Shown here: positions 22,458 through 34,808 of the stretch, piece by piece | How positions within the stretch are numbered: the stretch's first letter is position 1 | Layout of the letters: the number at the start of each line of letters is the position of its first letter | Assembly (NCBI GenBank): GCA_027579435.1 | Contig: JANBPK010000864.1 | Location: 51,436-115,435, forward strand | Origin: Candolleomyces eurysporus | Taxonomy: Eukaryota > Basidiomycota > Agaricomycetes > Agaricales > Psathyrellaceae | Reading direction: 5' to 3' | DNA length: 64,000 bases | Program-made: the position numbers and the translations under genes | The notes under the pieces: generated by a model | Told to the model about the DNA's origin: nothing | The model's database searches: none | The model's input: only the letters and a program-made list of their open reading frames with translations

Positions 22458-24557
22458 TCTATATTTTTTATGTTTTATTTTTTATTTTTTNGTTCTGAAT
22501 AGGCTCTGCAGAGATGTCAGACTCAAAGGTGCTTAGATATTCCATGTAGAGTTAGGGTGAGGACTGCATATATTTCCCGCATAGGTTGACCGAGTGTCGC
22601 AAACAGGTGAGAACTTTCATGTTCCTCGAAAGGAGTAGAAAGTTGACCTTGTTGGCTGCTGCTCATACGTCCAAGTAGACTTTTAAATGTTACGCTGAAG
22701 CGTGATTTATCCAGGTCCGGTCGGAGGGTGTGCCTCAAAGGGTAAGTGCTCAAGCCCACCCAAGATGATTCAGTCCCGTCCTGACATTTCTACGATCATC
22801 ACGGTCTTCCGGTGTATTTCTTTTACTCTATGCCAATCATAACAGGAAGTCTCCCAATTGATCTGGATAAGGTGATGAATTTTCTCAAAGAATGGCTTCC
22901 TATATAATATGCCTTTGCTTTTTCCTAGGAGGATTTCTTTCTCCCAATTTCCTTTTGTTAACTTGTGGTTTCAAGTCATTTCTCAGTGCCTCACATAGGT
23001 CCACAAACAAGATTTCGAACCAATCCCAGTCCCAATTGCTCTTTAATGCAGATCTGGGTGCAAAGCCATGTGTAAGGAGAGATCGTAAGTCGTTTGTTAT
23101 TGTTGTTCAAATTTGTACGTCCACCAGTCTAACTAGGGTTTCAACTCGCTTCTGTCAGTTATGGAGACTATTCCAGGCCATGCCAGCATTACTACGCTTG
23201 TATCTATATGGGAGAAATCACTTTTGACTGTCAGGGAAAGTACTGCAAAAGCAGCTCCGCCCACATTCACACCAGATACCAAGATTGCCGCTGCAGCCAG
23301 GTATGTCTGGATTTCGATCGAAATCTAGCTTTATGCGATGCTTATACTGCACTCAAGAACAACATTGATGATAGAATTGTTGAGAATTGGCTCCTCTGGC
23401 TCTGCCCAAACTGTACAGGCAACCGAGAAGACAAAGCTGACCCTAGGGACCCTACAGCTTGGCTTTTAATCTAATGAAACTAAACATGGACATTGGTCTA
23501 GGTGTTGTGAGTCGCTTTCAAGATTGCATGTATGGTCATTTAGACATCAATGGGTACTTTTACTATACTTAAATGTCATACTTATCTCCCTTGTTCACGC
23601 TGCATGCATGAGGGGTTAGCAGAACGGCGGAGCTACCTCGGCCATTGACTTGGATCAAATCAAATATTTGTGGCAAGCGTGAGTCATTCAATCCATTTTG
23701 GTCAATATGTGGGTCTTTTGTGATCTTCTACGCCACCATCGGGTGCTAATCTGCGAAACAAAAATGATCTTCATGTATTATTTGTTCGACTGCATTGAAT
23801 CCTTGGCCAAATTTTGAATTTAAATGACTTTGGATGTGTTCCAAAAACAGCAGTAAAATTATAATCATATGACTCCTTGCTTGTTAACTTCTTTGATTTT
23901 ACATAGTCAGACATGTAAACATTACGGCTTTGAAGCTGAATCCATCTTTCAGGTTTACAGCAGTCTGCTGGGAGACACGGGCTTCTACATACTAAAACTA
24001 CCTATGGATGGAAGAAATTTGGAGTGACAAAAATATTGAAACAGGGTTGAGAAGTCCGAATCTTCTGCGTCTTTAAGGCCGCTGCCTGGATTGCCAAAAA
24101 TTTTGGTGACCACAACATCTCCCCTCCAAGCCGTGTTCTCAGTGAAGTGCTTTCCTTGGATCGATCTGATTACTTGATTTACTGGTAATAGATCACCAAG
24201 GAATGCAGGTGTAGCATGAAAAATGATATATTGTTCGTTTGGGACGAGGGGCGAGTCGTTTGGTACAATGTTTGCAACCTGTATGGGCGAGTTATCAGAT
24301 CTTGTGCATCAGCTCGATGGTTGGAGAACCTGCCTCAAACCCCCAAGCTTCCTTCTGAAGCATGAGCTAATCAGGTTAATGGGTCAGACACCAAGGATAG
24401 TCTCTGATCCAGCTGTCACAGGGCGTACTCTAGGCATGAAATCTTCTAGACATGGCTTGTAATAAGGCTTCAGTCTGTTGAGCAATGTGTTAGACAGCAA
24501 TTCTTGCATGGTAATGCGAGTCCTTGTGTCGCGCAGCTACAAGTAGGGAGAGTATGT
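22458..24557. other. No recognisable gene
   Basis: About 2.1 kb with only short frames. The longest of interest is a cysteine-containing plus-strand frame ending at 23474 (DCRCSQVCLDF...LWLCPNCTGN), which has no start or family I recognise. Confidence 0.3.
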
Positions 24558-24916
24558 TGTTGAGACATACCGTATACTATAGGATCGACTAATGAGTGAT
24601 GCTTGAGGGATGTACTACTGACTTTGCTTATAGAAAGTGCTTCGAGCTTTATTCGTACTAAACTACATGGTTTATATACTACTCAAATATGTGACTGTAA
24701 CGTCACATAAAATCACCTAGTGGTCTGTGCACATTAGATGACTGAGCATTGCATGCTGAAGGTGCAATAATGACACCATTATGACGCTTTGCTCTAGAAG
24801 CTGAACCTAGAATACAACTAGACCTACTATATACTGAATATACTGCGTAATACTATTTATAGCGGTTTATGTAATAAGCGCCATGGAACAGGCATCTATT
24901 TCACATAAGTTCAACA
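24558..24916 (-). repeat. Probable solo LTR, minus orientation
   Basis: The ends are TGTTGA and TCAACA. Read on the minus strand it holds TATATAAA (24670-24678) followed about 25 nt later by AATAAA (24648-24653), the U3-R arrangement of an LTR, and ends GTCTCAACA. No internal element is attached on either side. Flanking 5-mers (TATGT and CGATG) do not match, so the insertion is old or one end is wrong. Confidence 0.5.
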
Positions 24917-26008
24917 CGATGGTGGTGTCAATCTGTTGTCAATAGGGTTCTCAGTACACATTTGTCACTCCGCATCACCAGTGAGATCAGTTCAATAAAT
25001 AAGTGGTGGCATACACGGATTATGGATGAGACTGACGGCCTCTCTAGGGTCTATAAAACGAAACGAAATAGTATACGACAGACGAAAAGGAAAAGATAGA
25101 TGGGACAAATCAACTCACTTTAGACGAAGTTTTACAAATGCTGGGGCATGCCCTGTGTAGCGCCACGTTAGACCTTCAGAGGGTTTTGAGACAGACAAAG
25201 AGTACCTAGCTGTGGATATAGTATGGCCTTCACGTCCTTTTCCTTCATCTGCGCATACATTCTGGTGTCACAGCGATGATTATATGGCAGTACAGAAGCA
25301 GACTGAGGACCGAATAGGAATCAAGGTCCTTGCGCTTTATATTGCCTGTCGTCCTCTTGCACCCCAAATCCGTCTTTGCGTCTGTGTTGGGCTTGGTACG
25401 GGCTGAGAGAGGTGGGCGAAATCTAGATTTTGCTATAACGTACCGGGGGCTTGGACACGCTTACCTGCTTACCTTTTTTGTTCTCTAGAACTGTATTGAG
25501 ATCCTTATTGGCCAATGAAGATGCCTTGATGAATGGTGCACAGCATCCTTCCTGTTAGATGGACACTTTGGAAGCATGTACGGTGAATTTTTGAGAACGC
25601 GAAGGTGAATTTATGGGGCACTGTATGCCAATCGCAAGTTTTCACCTGCAGAATACCTGATCCGGATCATACAGTCTTCAACATACCTTGGCGATCGGCG
25701 GAGAACTCGAGCCAATGCGGAAGGGAATAGGATGCACAAAGGATCCTCTCCAAATATCGAGGATAAAGGCTTCCACACGCTCGAGGATGATAGGTTTACA
25801 TTACACATTATGTCTGCCTTTTGCCTTGAGATATTCATGCACTGTATGTGCATAAAAGGTCTCATTTTTTGGCGAAATGTCAATCGAATACGGTCTGGTG
25901 TCCGTTACGCAATCTGATTTACTGACTGTTGCATGAATTATGAGGTCTTAACGATATTTCCTATTCAGTTTGGGAGTAAATATTACATATTAGGTCAATC
26001 CGGGTATC
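24917..26008. other. No recognisable gene
   Basis: This stretch should contain the 3' terminus of the Helitron, but I could not find a convincing hairpin plus CTRR end on the minus strand. Confidence 0.3.
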
Positions 26009-29000
26009 CTACAAAGCTGAACCGTCGCTCTCTTTGGTGACTTCTGATGTAGATAAGACTAGCCCTTGCTTAGCAGGGAATGCATCTGTTGGACATTGTA
26101 TGGCATAGCCTGCCTTTGTCCTTTGCTCAAGAAAGTCCAACCTATCAAGTTCTTCCCTCAGTTTGCCAGACATTCTCTCGACTACCCGTTTGGAAGGAAA
26201 ATGGCGCAAGATCAGGAGGCCTTTCAGTGATTTGACTCTTGAGAGCATGATATAGGCTCCTTGTCCTTTGGCTGTAGCCAGATCCACTATAACGTTATCC
26301 AAAGTTCTTCCTTGGCTCTTGTAATCTGTGTAAGAGTATGCGGGAGCCAAGGGTATCTGAAAACAACAGTAACTTTTTGAAATGACGTCACCTATGTGGA
26401 TCAGCTGCTTCACAGACACAGGTCTGGAAAATATGGGAACTATGCCTTTCCCAAGCCCAGGAACTTCGACGAGGCTTGATCGTATCTCGACGTATACAAC
26501 ATCCGCTTTCCTCCTCCCACTCTGGTCTTCAGAGTATACGATCTCTGGACGATCCCTTCTGAGCCGTTGACCACTTTGTACGGGATAGATATGTTGTCCA
26601 ACACCATCACTCTCATCCCGATAAAGAGAGGAAGCTTCCCTAGGTGTTCCCTAGTCATCCGAGCTGGCATGTTATGTAGTCGATCCGCCATAGTGCCCGT
26701 AATAGGGTGTCCCTTCACTTTATCGGTCGAATAATAAATGTGAACCCTTTTGTTCAAGCCAGAAGCGTGGGCTGTCAACAACCGGACATTTAGTGCATCC
26801 CTCAGGGTCTTGCTCCCAACTATCACTGGCGCATTTGAGAACATGGTAAGTGACTCTCTGTCATTAGTGTACACGTTTGAAAGCAGTCTGCTGGACAAAT
26901 GCTGAAGCACCGTCTTACCCAAGATGACCGTGTGTATGCCATCCACACCGATGCACTTGTTGTTTCTGATACAGGTAAGAACCTTGGCATAAGTAGGATC
27001 CTCGGGTTGTCTGACATTTTTTTTTCAGGTGTACGACAGTCTCTACGCGTCGCCAAAGGTATGCGCCGGCTATGGCGTCGATGCCACAGGTGTTGCTTGT
27101 GTCTATGAAAGCTGGGTTTCATACAAGCCGGTAAGAGAATAAACTAGGTTGCTTGGGAGGTGGCAGTTGGCAAAAATCCCCCATAAAGATGATGCTAATT
27201 CTGCCAAAGATCTTTGACCCGCTGCGATGTATGTCTCCTTTTGCCATAGAGAGTCTAGAAGACATAGTTGCCATGAACTGAGCTCTGACCATGGAGATTT
27301 CGTCGACAATCAAGTATCGTGCCATCCTCCACTCGTTGGTCAATGCTTCCGACAGTTTTCCCTTGTGAGACGGCCCTAAGCATAGTAGAGAATGAAGTGT
27401 GCTACCACCTATCAGAGCAGCTGCAATGCCTGTAGGTGCACCCAGTCGCAGCTCTTCCAAATGCCCTAGCTCGGCAAACAGCTTGACTACGGTCTTGATG
27501 ATATGGGATTTGCCTGTTCCTCCTTTGCCGCCAACGTACATCAGTAATTGGTCATTACCTTCAAGGACATGATGCGCAATAATGCGAAAGGCTCTCGACT
27601 GAGCCTTGTTCCTCGCCAATCCTTTGGAGTGTGTTAGACGCTCTATCAAGTCGTATCTGTGTACGGAAGAACTGGTTCATAGTCCGCTTAAAGTCTCAAT
27701 GGTAACGGTTGGCTTCATGGAATTGCCTGGTCGTGACAACCTTTCGTTTTGGATGTCTTTTTTTTTNCTTTTTCCCTCTAGTTGCTGAGCCCCTGTTGAA
27801 CCTTGTTCCTGCCATGAAATCTTGGTGATTTTGTACGGTCTGAGGAATAACGTCGCCTCTGTTTTCCACCTCATCCTCTCCATTCATGGCTGGACCAGAT
27901 TCGTCTTTCCCAATCTGGCACTCATCAAACATTGACGAGACATCTCTGCCCAGGAATACTTCCAGCTGGAATGGCTGTATGACACTCTGTGGTTTGCAAG
28001 AACCAGGTGGCAAATTTGGCTCGTGCAGAACGGAGTATACGTTTCCTTCCTCCTCCCTCACAGACAGGTCTAGCGGTCCTTCTTCCTGCATACTTGACGC
28101 CATTCGAGCGAACTCCTCATCCGTCCATAAAGTACGAACTCTGGACTTTCTTCTAGGGCGCTTATCCCGGGCTGCTTTAGCCTCCGACAAGAGGGACATG
28201 TTGATCATTGTACGGCGTTCCACTTTGGTGAAATGTGGGTATGCTTCCTGCAAAGAGCCGTACCAGGATGCTGATTGCTCTCTCAGATTGATTGGCATCC
28301 TCCACGGTTTGAACAGTATGCACATTTCTTTTGACCACGCCTCTGTTTCGCCTTCAGTCCCCTTTCTCCTTGAGATTTTTGGACCCAAAAGGACTGGTAC
28401 AACACTGCGGGTTCTAGACTGCACCCCATGGGTACGAAACTGTGGGTGATGCTCTGTTGAGAACTTGGATATGGTAGCACTGATTTGCGGATATCCATCA
28501 CTCCCTAGTGGGAGGGGTAATCTCAAAACGCTTGACCAGAATGTATATAAGCTCATCGACTTGTAAGGGCTGAACGCTGGTCTAAATATGTAGTCAAGCA
28601 GATGGTTTGATGCGACTATGGTCCCTTTTTCCATGGTGATAGTCATCTTCATTTCCTTGGTCTTCTCTTCTTTCACTCTGCAAGAATGGTCACCATTGTG
28701 CTCCTCCCAACTCTGATTGACATATTGCAGTGTTTCAGACCAGTTGACTGGATGAAACTGATCGCTGGTGTAAGATTCTCCGCAACCCAGGATGAAACTC
28801 ATTACTTGTGGGTGTGAAAGTTCTTGATGACCCAGCATACTGTTAATGGCTACTGTAATCGCTCTGTGTGCAGCTTCTCCTTGGTCGCCCTGGAGTGTCA
28901 CATCAAAGAGTCCTTTCGATTGGCACACACGGATAGCATATGCTAACGCCGTCAGTCCCGCATGCATCGAAAGTGGCGCTTTCGTGATGTAGTCTGTCAC

Positions 29001-31740
29001 GTAGTACATGAAAGCCTTGGCGTCTTCTCCTGAGCCTATGAATTTCAAGTCCGTGTTACATTTCATCAAGAAAGTCAGTGTCGGGTTAAAGTGAGTCATT
29101 CTGGGATGGGCTCGTTTAATCCTTATCTCTGCTGAGACAGGATCTATCTCTGTGGCGTCATTGATGGTCCCATCTAGCCCGAACCTGCAGTTCTTTTCTG
29201 ACCTGGCTTCCCCTGGCCTGAGATACTTCCAACATGTGCTGGTGTGCTTATGGATCTGGAATTTCAACAGAAGTTCGTCTATATGTTCCAGCATGTTATC
29301 TCTGAAAGTTTGAGGGTCAGCCTTGGCCGCTTGAGGGCCAATATGAGCTCCTGGGTGCAAAGCCTGGTTGCTCGGGTCGAGATCGCCATACAGCAAAAGA
29401 TCTGCATGATTCAGGTGGGACTTGGTGCCTAGAAATCCAGAGGTCATGACAGAGTCGATCCATTGTCTGAGTTTCTTTCTATATGTGTCCGACTGTATCA
29501 ATCTGTCAGCCAGGACCTCAGGAGGTAGATGGCCTTTCAGCCAGATGAGCATATGGCAGTGCAGGCTGCCTCTTCCCTGAGTCTCAACCATTCTGTAATA
29601 TGCTTCACAGTGCCTGAATAGGCCAGGTCTCTTCTCCTTCCTTCCATGACGCAGGATGATTTTGATGAATGCTTTGATCATCAAATCAAAAAACTGGGCG
29701 CAGGCAGCCGGGTGACCAAGGGAAATTTGCATCCAATCAGAGGCGCTAAGATCGGGTAGCTCTCTAAGCTCTGTCTCGTTGGCACATCTATACGCCAACA
29801 CGCAAACGATCGGATGATGGTGATCTGCAGGGTTCAATGTTACAAATAACGTAGGAGATCCTCGTTGGCATATGAGAGATCTGATCTCATTTCTCATATG
29901 TATTCGTTGCGAGGTGCTCCCAGGGACCTGCTTCGCTACTGGCATTATTGAAGACATGATACGAAGTATATCCTTCTCCTGCCTAGTCCGAGGCTGATAA
30001 AACGGGTCACCCAAAAATCGCATCCTCATAGTCGCAAGAACCTCACGGTCCAAATGGACTATGTCATCCACCACTCGTGTGTATGATGATATGGGAACAC
30101 AAAATCGCAGGCTCAAATTTACCATGGATTTCCGAAGTATATTGTAAACATCGAAAGCTATGGCGTAGTCCTTCTCAAAGAATGGATCTCGAACAGCGAG
30201 AAGATGTTTCAGCTGCTGCCCCATGCTAATCCGATGTTTCCTTCGCGGATTGTTGAAACCCCCTAGGCCATAAGGATCTGCCTCTGGATGGGCCCAGCTC
30301 AGCCAGTTAGGGTTATCGATATCTGGTACAGGCGTGGACCCACTTCTGCTGCAAATGAACAGTTGTCCCTCCCTACATCTTTGAAGCGCAGTCATTGTCA
30401 TTTCCCAATAGCTCTGTGCAGTCATGTCGCCAGTGGTATAAGCAACACTTTCCATGAATAGGCCTTCCAGTTTGTCTAATCGGTCGGTGTAATCAATCAT
30501 TGGGGCTTCGAGCGCCTCTTAGATTGGAAGATGTCCAATACGAAAGGACTGGGGTACCCCTTTGTCATCTGGCCCCAAGAATAAAGCTTCCAAATACTCC
30601 GAGCTGTAGCCTTTGAAAGCCTCCGAAACGCAATAATGTGGATTGTTTTGTATCAAGAATTCTATCAGCAATTTGACACGGCTTTTACGAACCAAAATCG
30701 GACGCAATTGTTTGATGATAGCTTTGTTGGGCATTTGTTTCGAAACAAAAAGGGCACAAACCGTGTCTCGAATTTCTGAGGGAGATGGTGGAAGCATCGC
30801 ATTCATCCGGCCTACGTCAAAGGGCGTGGAGATGATGTTCCCTCTTATGTGTCTTTTGTCAAACCTGACATTGTCTTCTGCGTTATGTTCTTTGTAGAAG
30901 CCGAATCAACATAGAAGACTGTTCGTCCTGACTCGGCAGATCATTGCCTTTTCAAAAATGCTCATGTTCTTGAAGGCTACTGAGACGTCTTTGGGAACCC
31001 TTTCCCGGGCATAGTAGAGCCAGTTACATAGTGCAAACTTTGGCATCTTGCCTCGAGTCAGATCGCCACGACATTCCTGACAAAAGAGCATTATACCTTT
31101 CGCAAATGGCTCCTCTAGCCCCTTAGGTTCAAGAATAGCTCGGTCATATTGTTGAAAATTGTATGAGTCTGGAAGGAGGTGCGAAGGTAAATCGTCGTTT
31201 CGCAGCAAAGACAGATCCACATCCTTTGCATGGGCCTTGTGTAGATCCTTTTCGTATCGAAGGCCACTGCATGCAGCACATGGTAGACGAATGAAGTTTT
31301 CTAGTGCCATTTCCCGCTGCCATTCCCTTACGATGGTAAGAACCCTTGACGAGGGGATAGTATCTAAGTGCAACATATCCAAAATCTTTGTCGTACCAAG
31401 ATCTAGCTGATTCGCGCGGTGGAAGAGCGTTATGGAGAGCGCGCGGCTGTGAATGTCGTTCCGATAGCCCCTCTGGAACTGCTCCAGTGGTACCTTTCCG
31501 ATTCTCCATGCCTTGAGTACGGGTTCTCGTTGGAGTGGAGTCCCATCTTTCAACTGACACATGGTCAACCCAAGGACACACAGGCCTGTATTGCGATCGT
31601 TGCTTGAAGACATAGAAGAGGTCTTCACAGCTTCGATGACATCGGTGCTCTTGCAATTGGCGTACTATTTCCCCTTTTACGGGCTTTCGGACTAGTTTGA
31701 CTTTGTGTCCTTGAGCAATGATCCTCAGGAACGGGATCGT
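26009..31740 (-). pseudogene. Helitron Rep-helicase, disrupted
   Basis: Minus-strand frames collinear over 5.7 kb encode the rolling-circle transposase of a Helitron. In order: a SAP-like start (LRIIAQGHKVKL, near 31710); a cysteine-containing region with FCQECRGDLTRGKMPKFAL (31030-31090); a Helitron-like N domain; the HUH motif in GSLHCHMLIWL (about 29550); the tyrosine pair in MYYVTDYITK (28981-29010), expected to make the DNA cut; then a PIF1-type helicase with GGKGGTGKS (about 27510-27535) and LIVDEISM. The helicase ends after DYKSQGRTLDNVIVDLA at a stop at 26009. Breaks: TGA at 27119-27121; a run of nine T (27017-27025) where the helicase frame needs eight; and an ambiguous base at 27766. 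The second could be an assembly error; the first suggests real decay. Neither terminus was found. Confidence 0.85.
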
Positions 31741-31800
31741 GAAATAATGATAGCCTCTGATCGCTCGGTATGCATAACAAGTGCTTTGGCCCTCTGCGTT

Positions 31801-33044
31801 ATGATGGGTCCTCTCAAGTCATTCCTTCTCAGGGCTAGAGACAAGGAAGTCGACTATCTTCTGGGGCATTTCAACACGCCTCAGTTGATCCGTCTGGCAA
31901 GCCTTAACCAACTTTTGCGCCACTGGTTTGATTCGTATGCCAGACGGACGTGGTCTTTCACCGAGTTCATAGGCAAATACGTATCTAGGCCTGTCTCTCT
32001 CTTGTCCCTAATGGATGGCAAGAACGCTCTTCTATTCGGGAAGGCTGTACTTGCTTTCATCGTCCGATGTGTCGACCCCGCCATCCCTCTCAACATTAGC
32101 GTTAACGTGACCAAGGTCAGTCTTGTCAATCGCATACTCCTCGATGACGGCTTTGTCCGCAGCAGTAGCAAACGCAACAAGTCGCTTAGAAACTTCACTG
32201 ATATTGTTGGAGGTCTCATACATCAGGTGCAAGCGGCCAACGAAGGGATTTGGGCAAACACCGGAGACAGGGCATATTCAAGATCCGTATACCTAGGAAG
32301 ACAGTTTGTGTACTGAAAACGGATAGGAGACACCCACATTCGGATTCGAGTTCACTTGGTTTGATGCGAAACACACAGATACGTCCTCGAGGCTAAAAAC
32401 AGTGAGCTAACATTTGCTGCCTCATCTTATATGAATCTCAACATAGATTTATGTCGCAGCCGCCCTGACGTGTCACATGTCCAGGGACAAGGCGGTATGC
32501 CCTTTTGCGTTGAGCACCTTGAAGCTCAAGTGCACATACGCCATCGTGGGACACAAACACGCAGCAGAAGGCCATGTGTATCGGATCGTCCATGGACCGC
32601 CCATAACCTACAGAACTCGAGATAGCGACAAATTTGGATCCAGATTTATAGGGGACAAATACTGTTGGACGATTGAGAGGAGCCTTCAAGGTGAGAGACT
32701 TCCTTAACCGTTTACTTGAAATGTCGCTAATACCGAATTTTTACCATGCGATTTGCTACCCATGCTGGTACCTGATCTCGCAAATATCTGGTAACATCTA
32801 TAACAGATCCTACCCTCCCTGCGGAAGAACATCGTGGCCCATCTTTTGAGGTTATGGACCGGACAATGATTCAAGACAAAGGGGGATCATATCTGAGGAT
32901 AGGTGAACCATTCGTGTGGAGGTAAAGTGTGTTCATTTGTCGAACTGGATGATTGAGGCTCAAATTCCTGTCAACCTTTTTAGCTCCATGTATTATCATA
33001 AAATCGCCCAGCTGAACGCTCACCGCCACTTCTGGAATATTTGA
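31801..33044 (+). CDS. F-box-like protein, second copy
   Basis: Five exons: 31801-32286, 32327-32401, 32447-32690, 32807-32921 and 32984-33044, 981 nt, 326 aa. The first intron is only 40 nt. The N-terminal LLGHFNTPQLIRLASLNQLL matches the F-box-like start of the gene at 0.3-1.6 kb, and exon 3 ends with the shared RFIGDKYCWTI segment. The C-terminal exons carry LRIGEPFVW, a segment I associate with this agaric family. I chose the ATG at 31801 because it gives a start comparable to the first gene; an in-frame ATG at 31747 is possible. It is presumably an SCF-type adaptor. It begins where the Helitron reading frame on the other strand fades out. Confidence 0.7.
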
Positions 33045-33256
33045 AGTCGGATCACACCGGTCGCTGGATTCCCCAACAAGACTAGCAATCGGTCTCCAGA
33101 TCTCTATCTTGCCAAATCAGATGTTAATTGTGCTGTACCACTATAAATAAACTGGCCTTTTAGCTACATTTCGCTCAATAAGAATCATTCAAAGCTCTAT
33201 CTTGATTGTTCTCCACTCCCCAGACTGATTGGAACGCCGTACTGCACCCAACTACT

Positions 33257-33924
33257 ATGGATTTTTTGCAGTGGGAATACCTTCCGTTACTGTTGACAGT
33301 ACGTTCAGCATCATTGATGCAACCCCCCACTCGTGATATAACCAACCTCCCATTCAGCATGACAAAGGCTCGTTGCCCGCAAGATCGAAAACTGTAAGCA
33401 ATCTTCCCTGCATAATCGGAAAGCGGACTGACTCGGCTTATTTCTACCTTCTCAGCAACGCACTGTAGAAGTCATCCTATTCCCTTACTCTTCCATCAAG
33501 CCCGAGACGTGGGATGCCGTCATGCATGAAGAAACAAACGGCATATACAAAACTGAAGAACTCAACCTCAGCACTCACTTCCCAAACGGATTTCTAAGCA
33601 TCCTTTTCACCACAGTCCCAGACACTTCCTTCCCCCTTCTGCACGTATATCGAATCTTTGTTGACAACTTTTCTCAAGCGACACCTCTTAACCTATCAGT
33701 CAAATCCATGTTTGGCACTATGTGGATCGGGAACGTTGCCGTAGCGAAATACACCAAGACTGACATGTACACGAACTTATCCTTTTCGAGCATACAATGT
33801 CCCGAAGCTGATCTTCTGGTGACCCTCGTAGGAATGTAAGTACCACTCATTGCAAAGACTGTTTTGCAGGTGCTAATAGAGTCGCAGGTGGATTTGGTAC
33901 CAGTGGAGGTGCATGTTTTCCTAG
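33257..33924 (+). CDS. Small hypothetical protein, four exons
   Basis: Exons 33257-33298, 33358-33393, 33456-33835 and 33888-33924 total 495 nt (164 aa). All introns are GT-AG, 52-62 nt. The product has no cysteine pattern. A segment MWIGNVAVAKY followed by CPEADLLVTLVGM resembles the PWRGSLVVAR region of the partial gene at 22 kb. It follows the F-box-like gene by 212 bp on the same strand. If the last intron is not removed, the protein ends three bases later at TAA with nearly the same length. Confidence 0.5.
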
Positions 33925-34808
33925 AGTGTTGGACAAAGAGGAGCCACAGCCATATAGGCGACGTGCTGGCAAAAACATCTACATTACTTATTTCATTGTT
34001 GTGTCAATACATTCAAATGTAAACCAGCAATTTCTTGAACATACTTGTTGCAGTGTGAAACATAAATGAAAATGCTGCTCCAAAGGATTGCAGGAACCAA
34101 TCGTGCGGTTGTCTCGTGTAATCTTGACCTAACCTTGAGCCATCCAGTTTCTACTCTACTTTTTGTTTCTCTCATTACGCATCAGGAGAAATCATCTGTC
34201 CACGGATACAACAGTGGTCAATGAAGGCTTGAAGTAAGACCACTTCTTTATCTCAAAACAAAAAACATGTCGATCAGCTATTGATCGAGACCAAGTGGCG
34301 TATTCTTTAAGACAAGTCGGGATTACCACCAGAGCCATCGTTACTCTGCGACAAAGTATAAAAAGCAGACTTTGACAGGTCCTGCCAGCTAATTAATGGC
34401 TAGATACTTGGCTATTTACACGCTCAGAAAGATCGAATCTATCACCTACTCCCAACATGGGAAGAGTAGGTGGAAAGACCAGATATTGACAGAATGAGCA
34501 ATTCTAACTCACGGTTGTCAGCATGAGCCACTTATAACAAGATCGGCACCATTCGATCTAACATAACCTCTTAGTTCGGTGATTATATATTGGTCTACCG
34601 GCAATGGATCAACCCGTTGACTCCTTGTCCTTGTCTCGTACATTCCAATAAGCCTCTCAGACCAACACTTTAGAATCCACTCCAAATCGCCTGTCTCTCT
34701 CTTTTCACCTCACTCAAGGTAAGCCGGGCTACAGCTTAAATTCTCGTCCCAAATCACCGACAGCATATTAACCCTAGTTCGTCTTTGAAAGCTGTTTGTT
34801 TTCAAGAA
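33925..34808. other. Intergenic with a TATA box
   Basis: No gene. TATAAAAAG at 34357-34365 lies 444 nt before the next ATG, far for a core promoter, so a spliced 5' UTR or a missed exon is possible. Confidence 0.35.

Noticed and set aside
22892..23474. Cysteine-containing frames as a zinc-finger gene
   Set aside because: The frames do not join with acceptable splice sites, and the cysteine spacing fits no finger I know.
25000..26008. Helitron 3' end (hairpin followed by CTRR)
   Set aside because: I searched the minus strand downstream of the helicase stop and found no hairpin at the right distance from a CTRR next to T.
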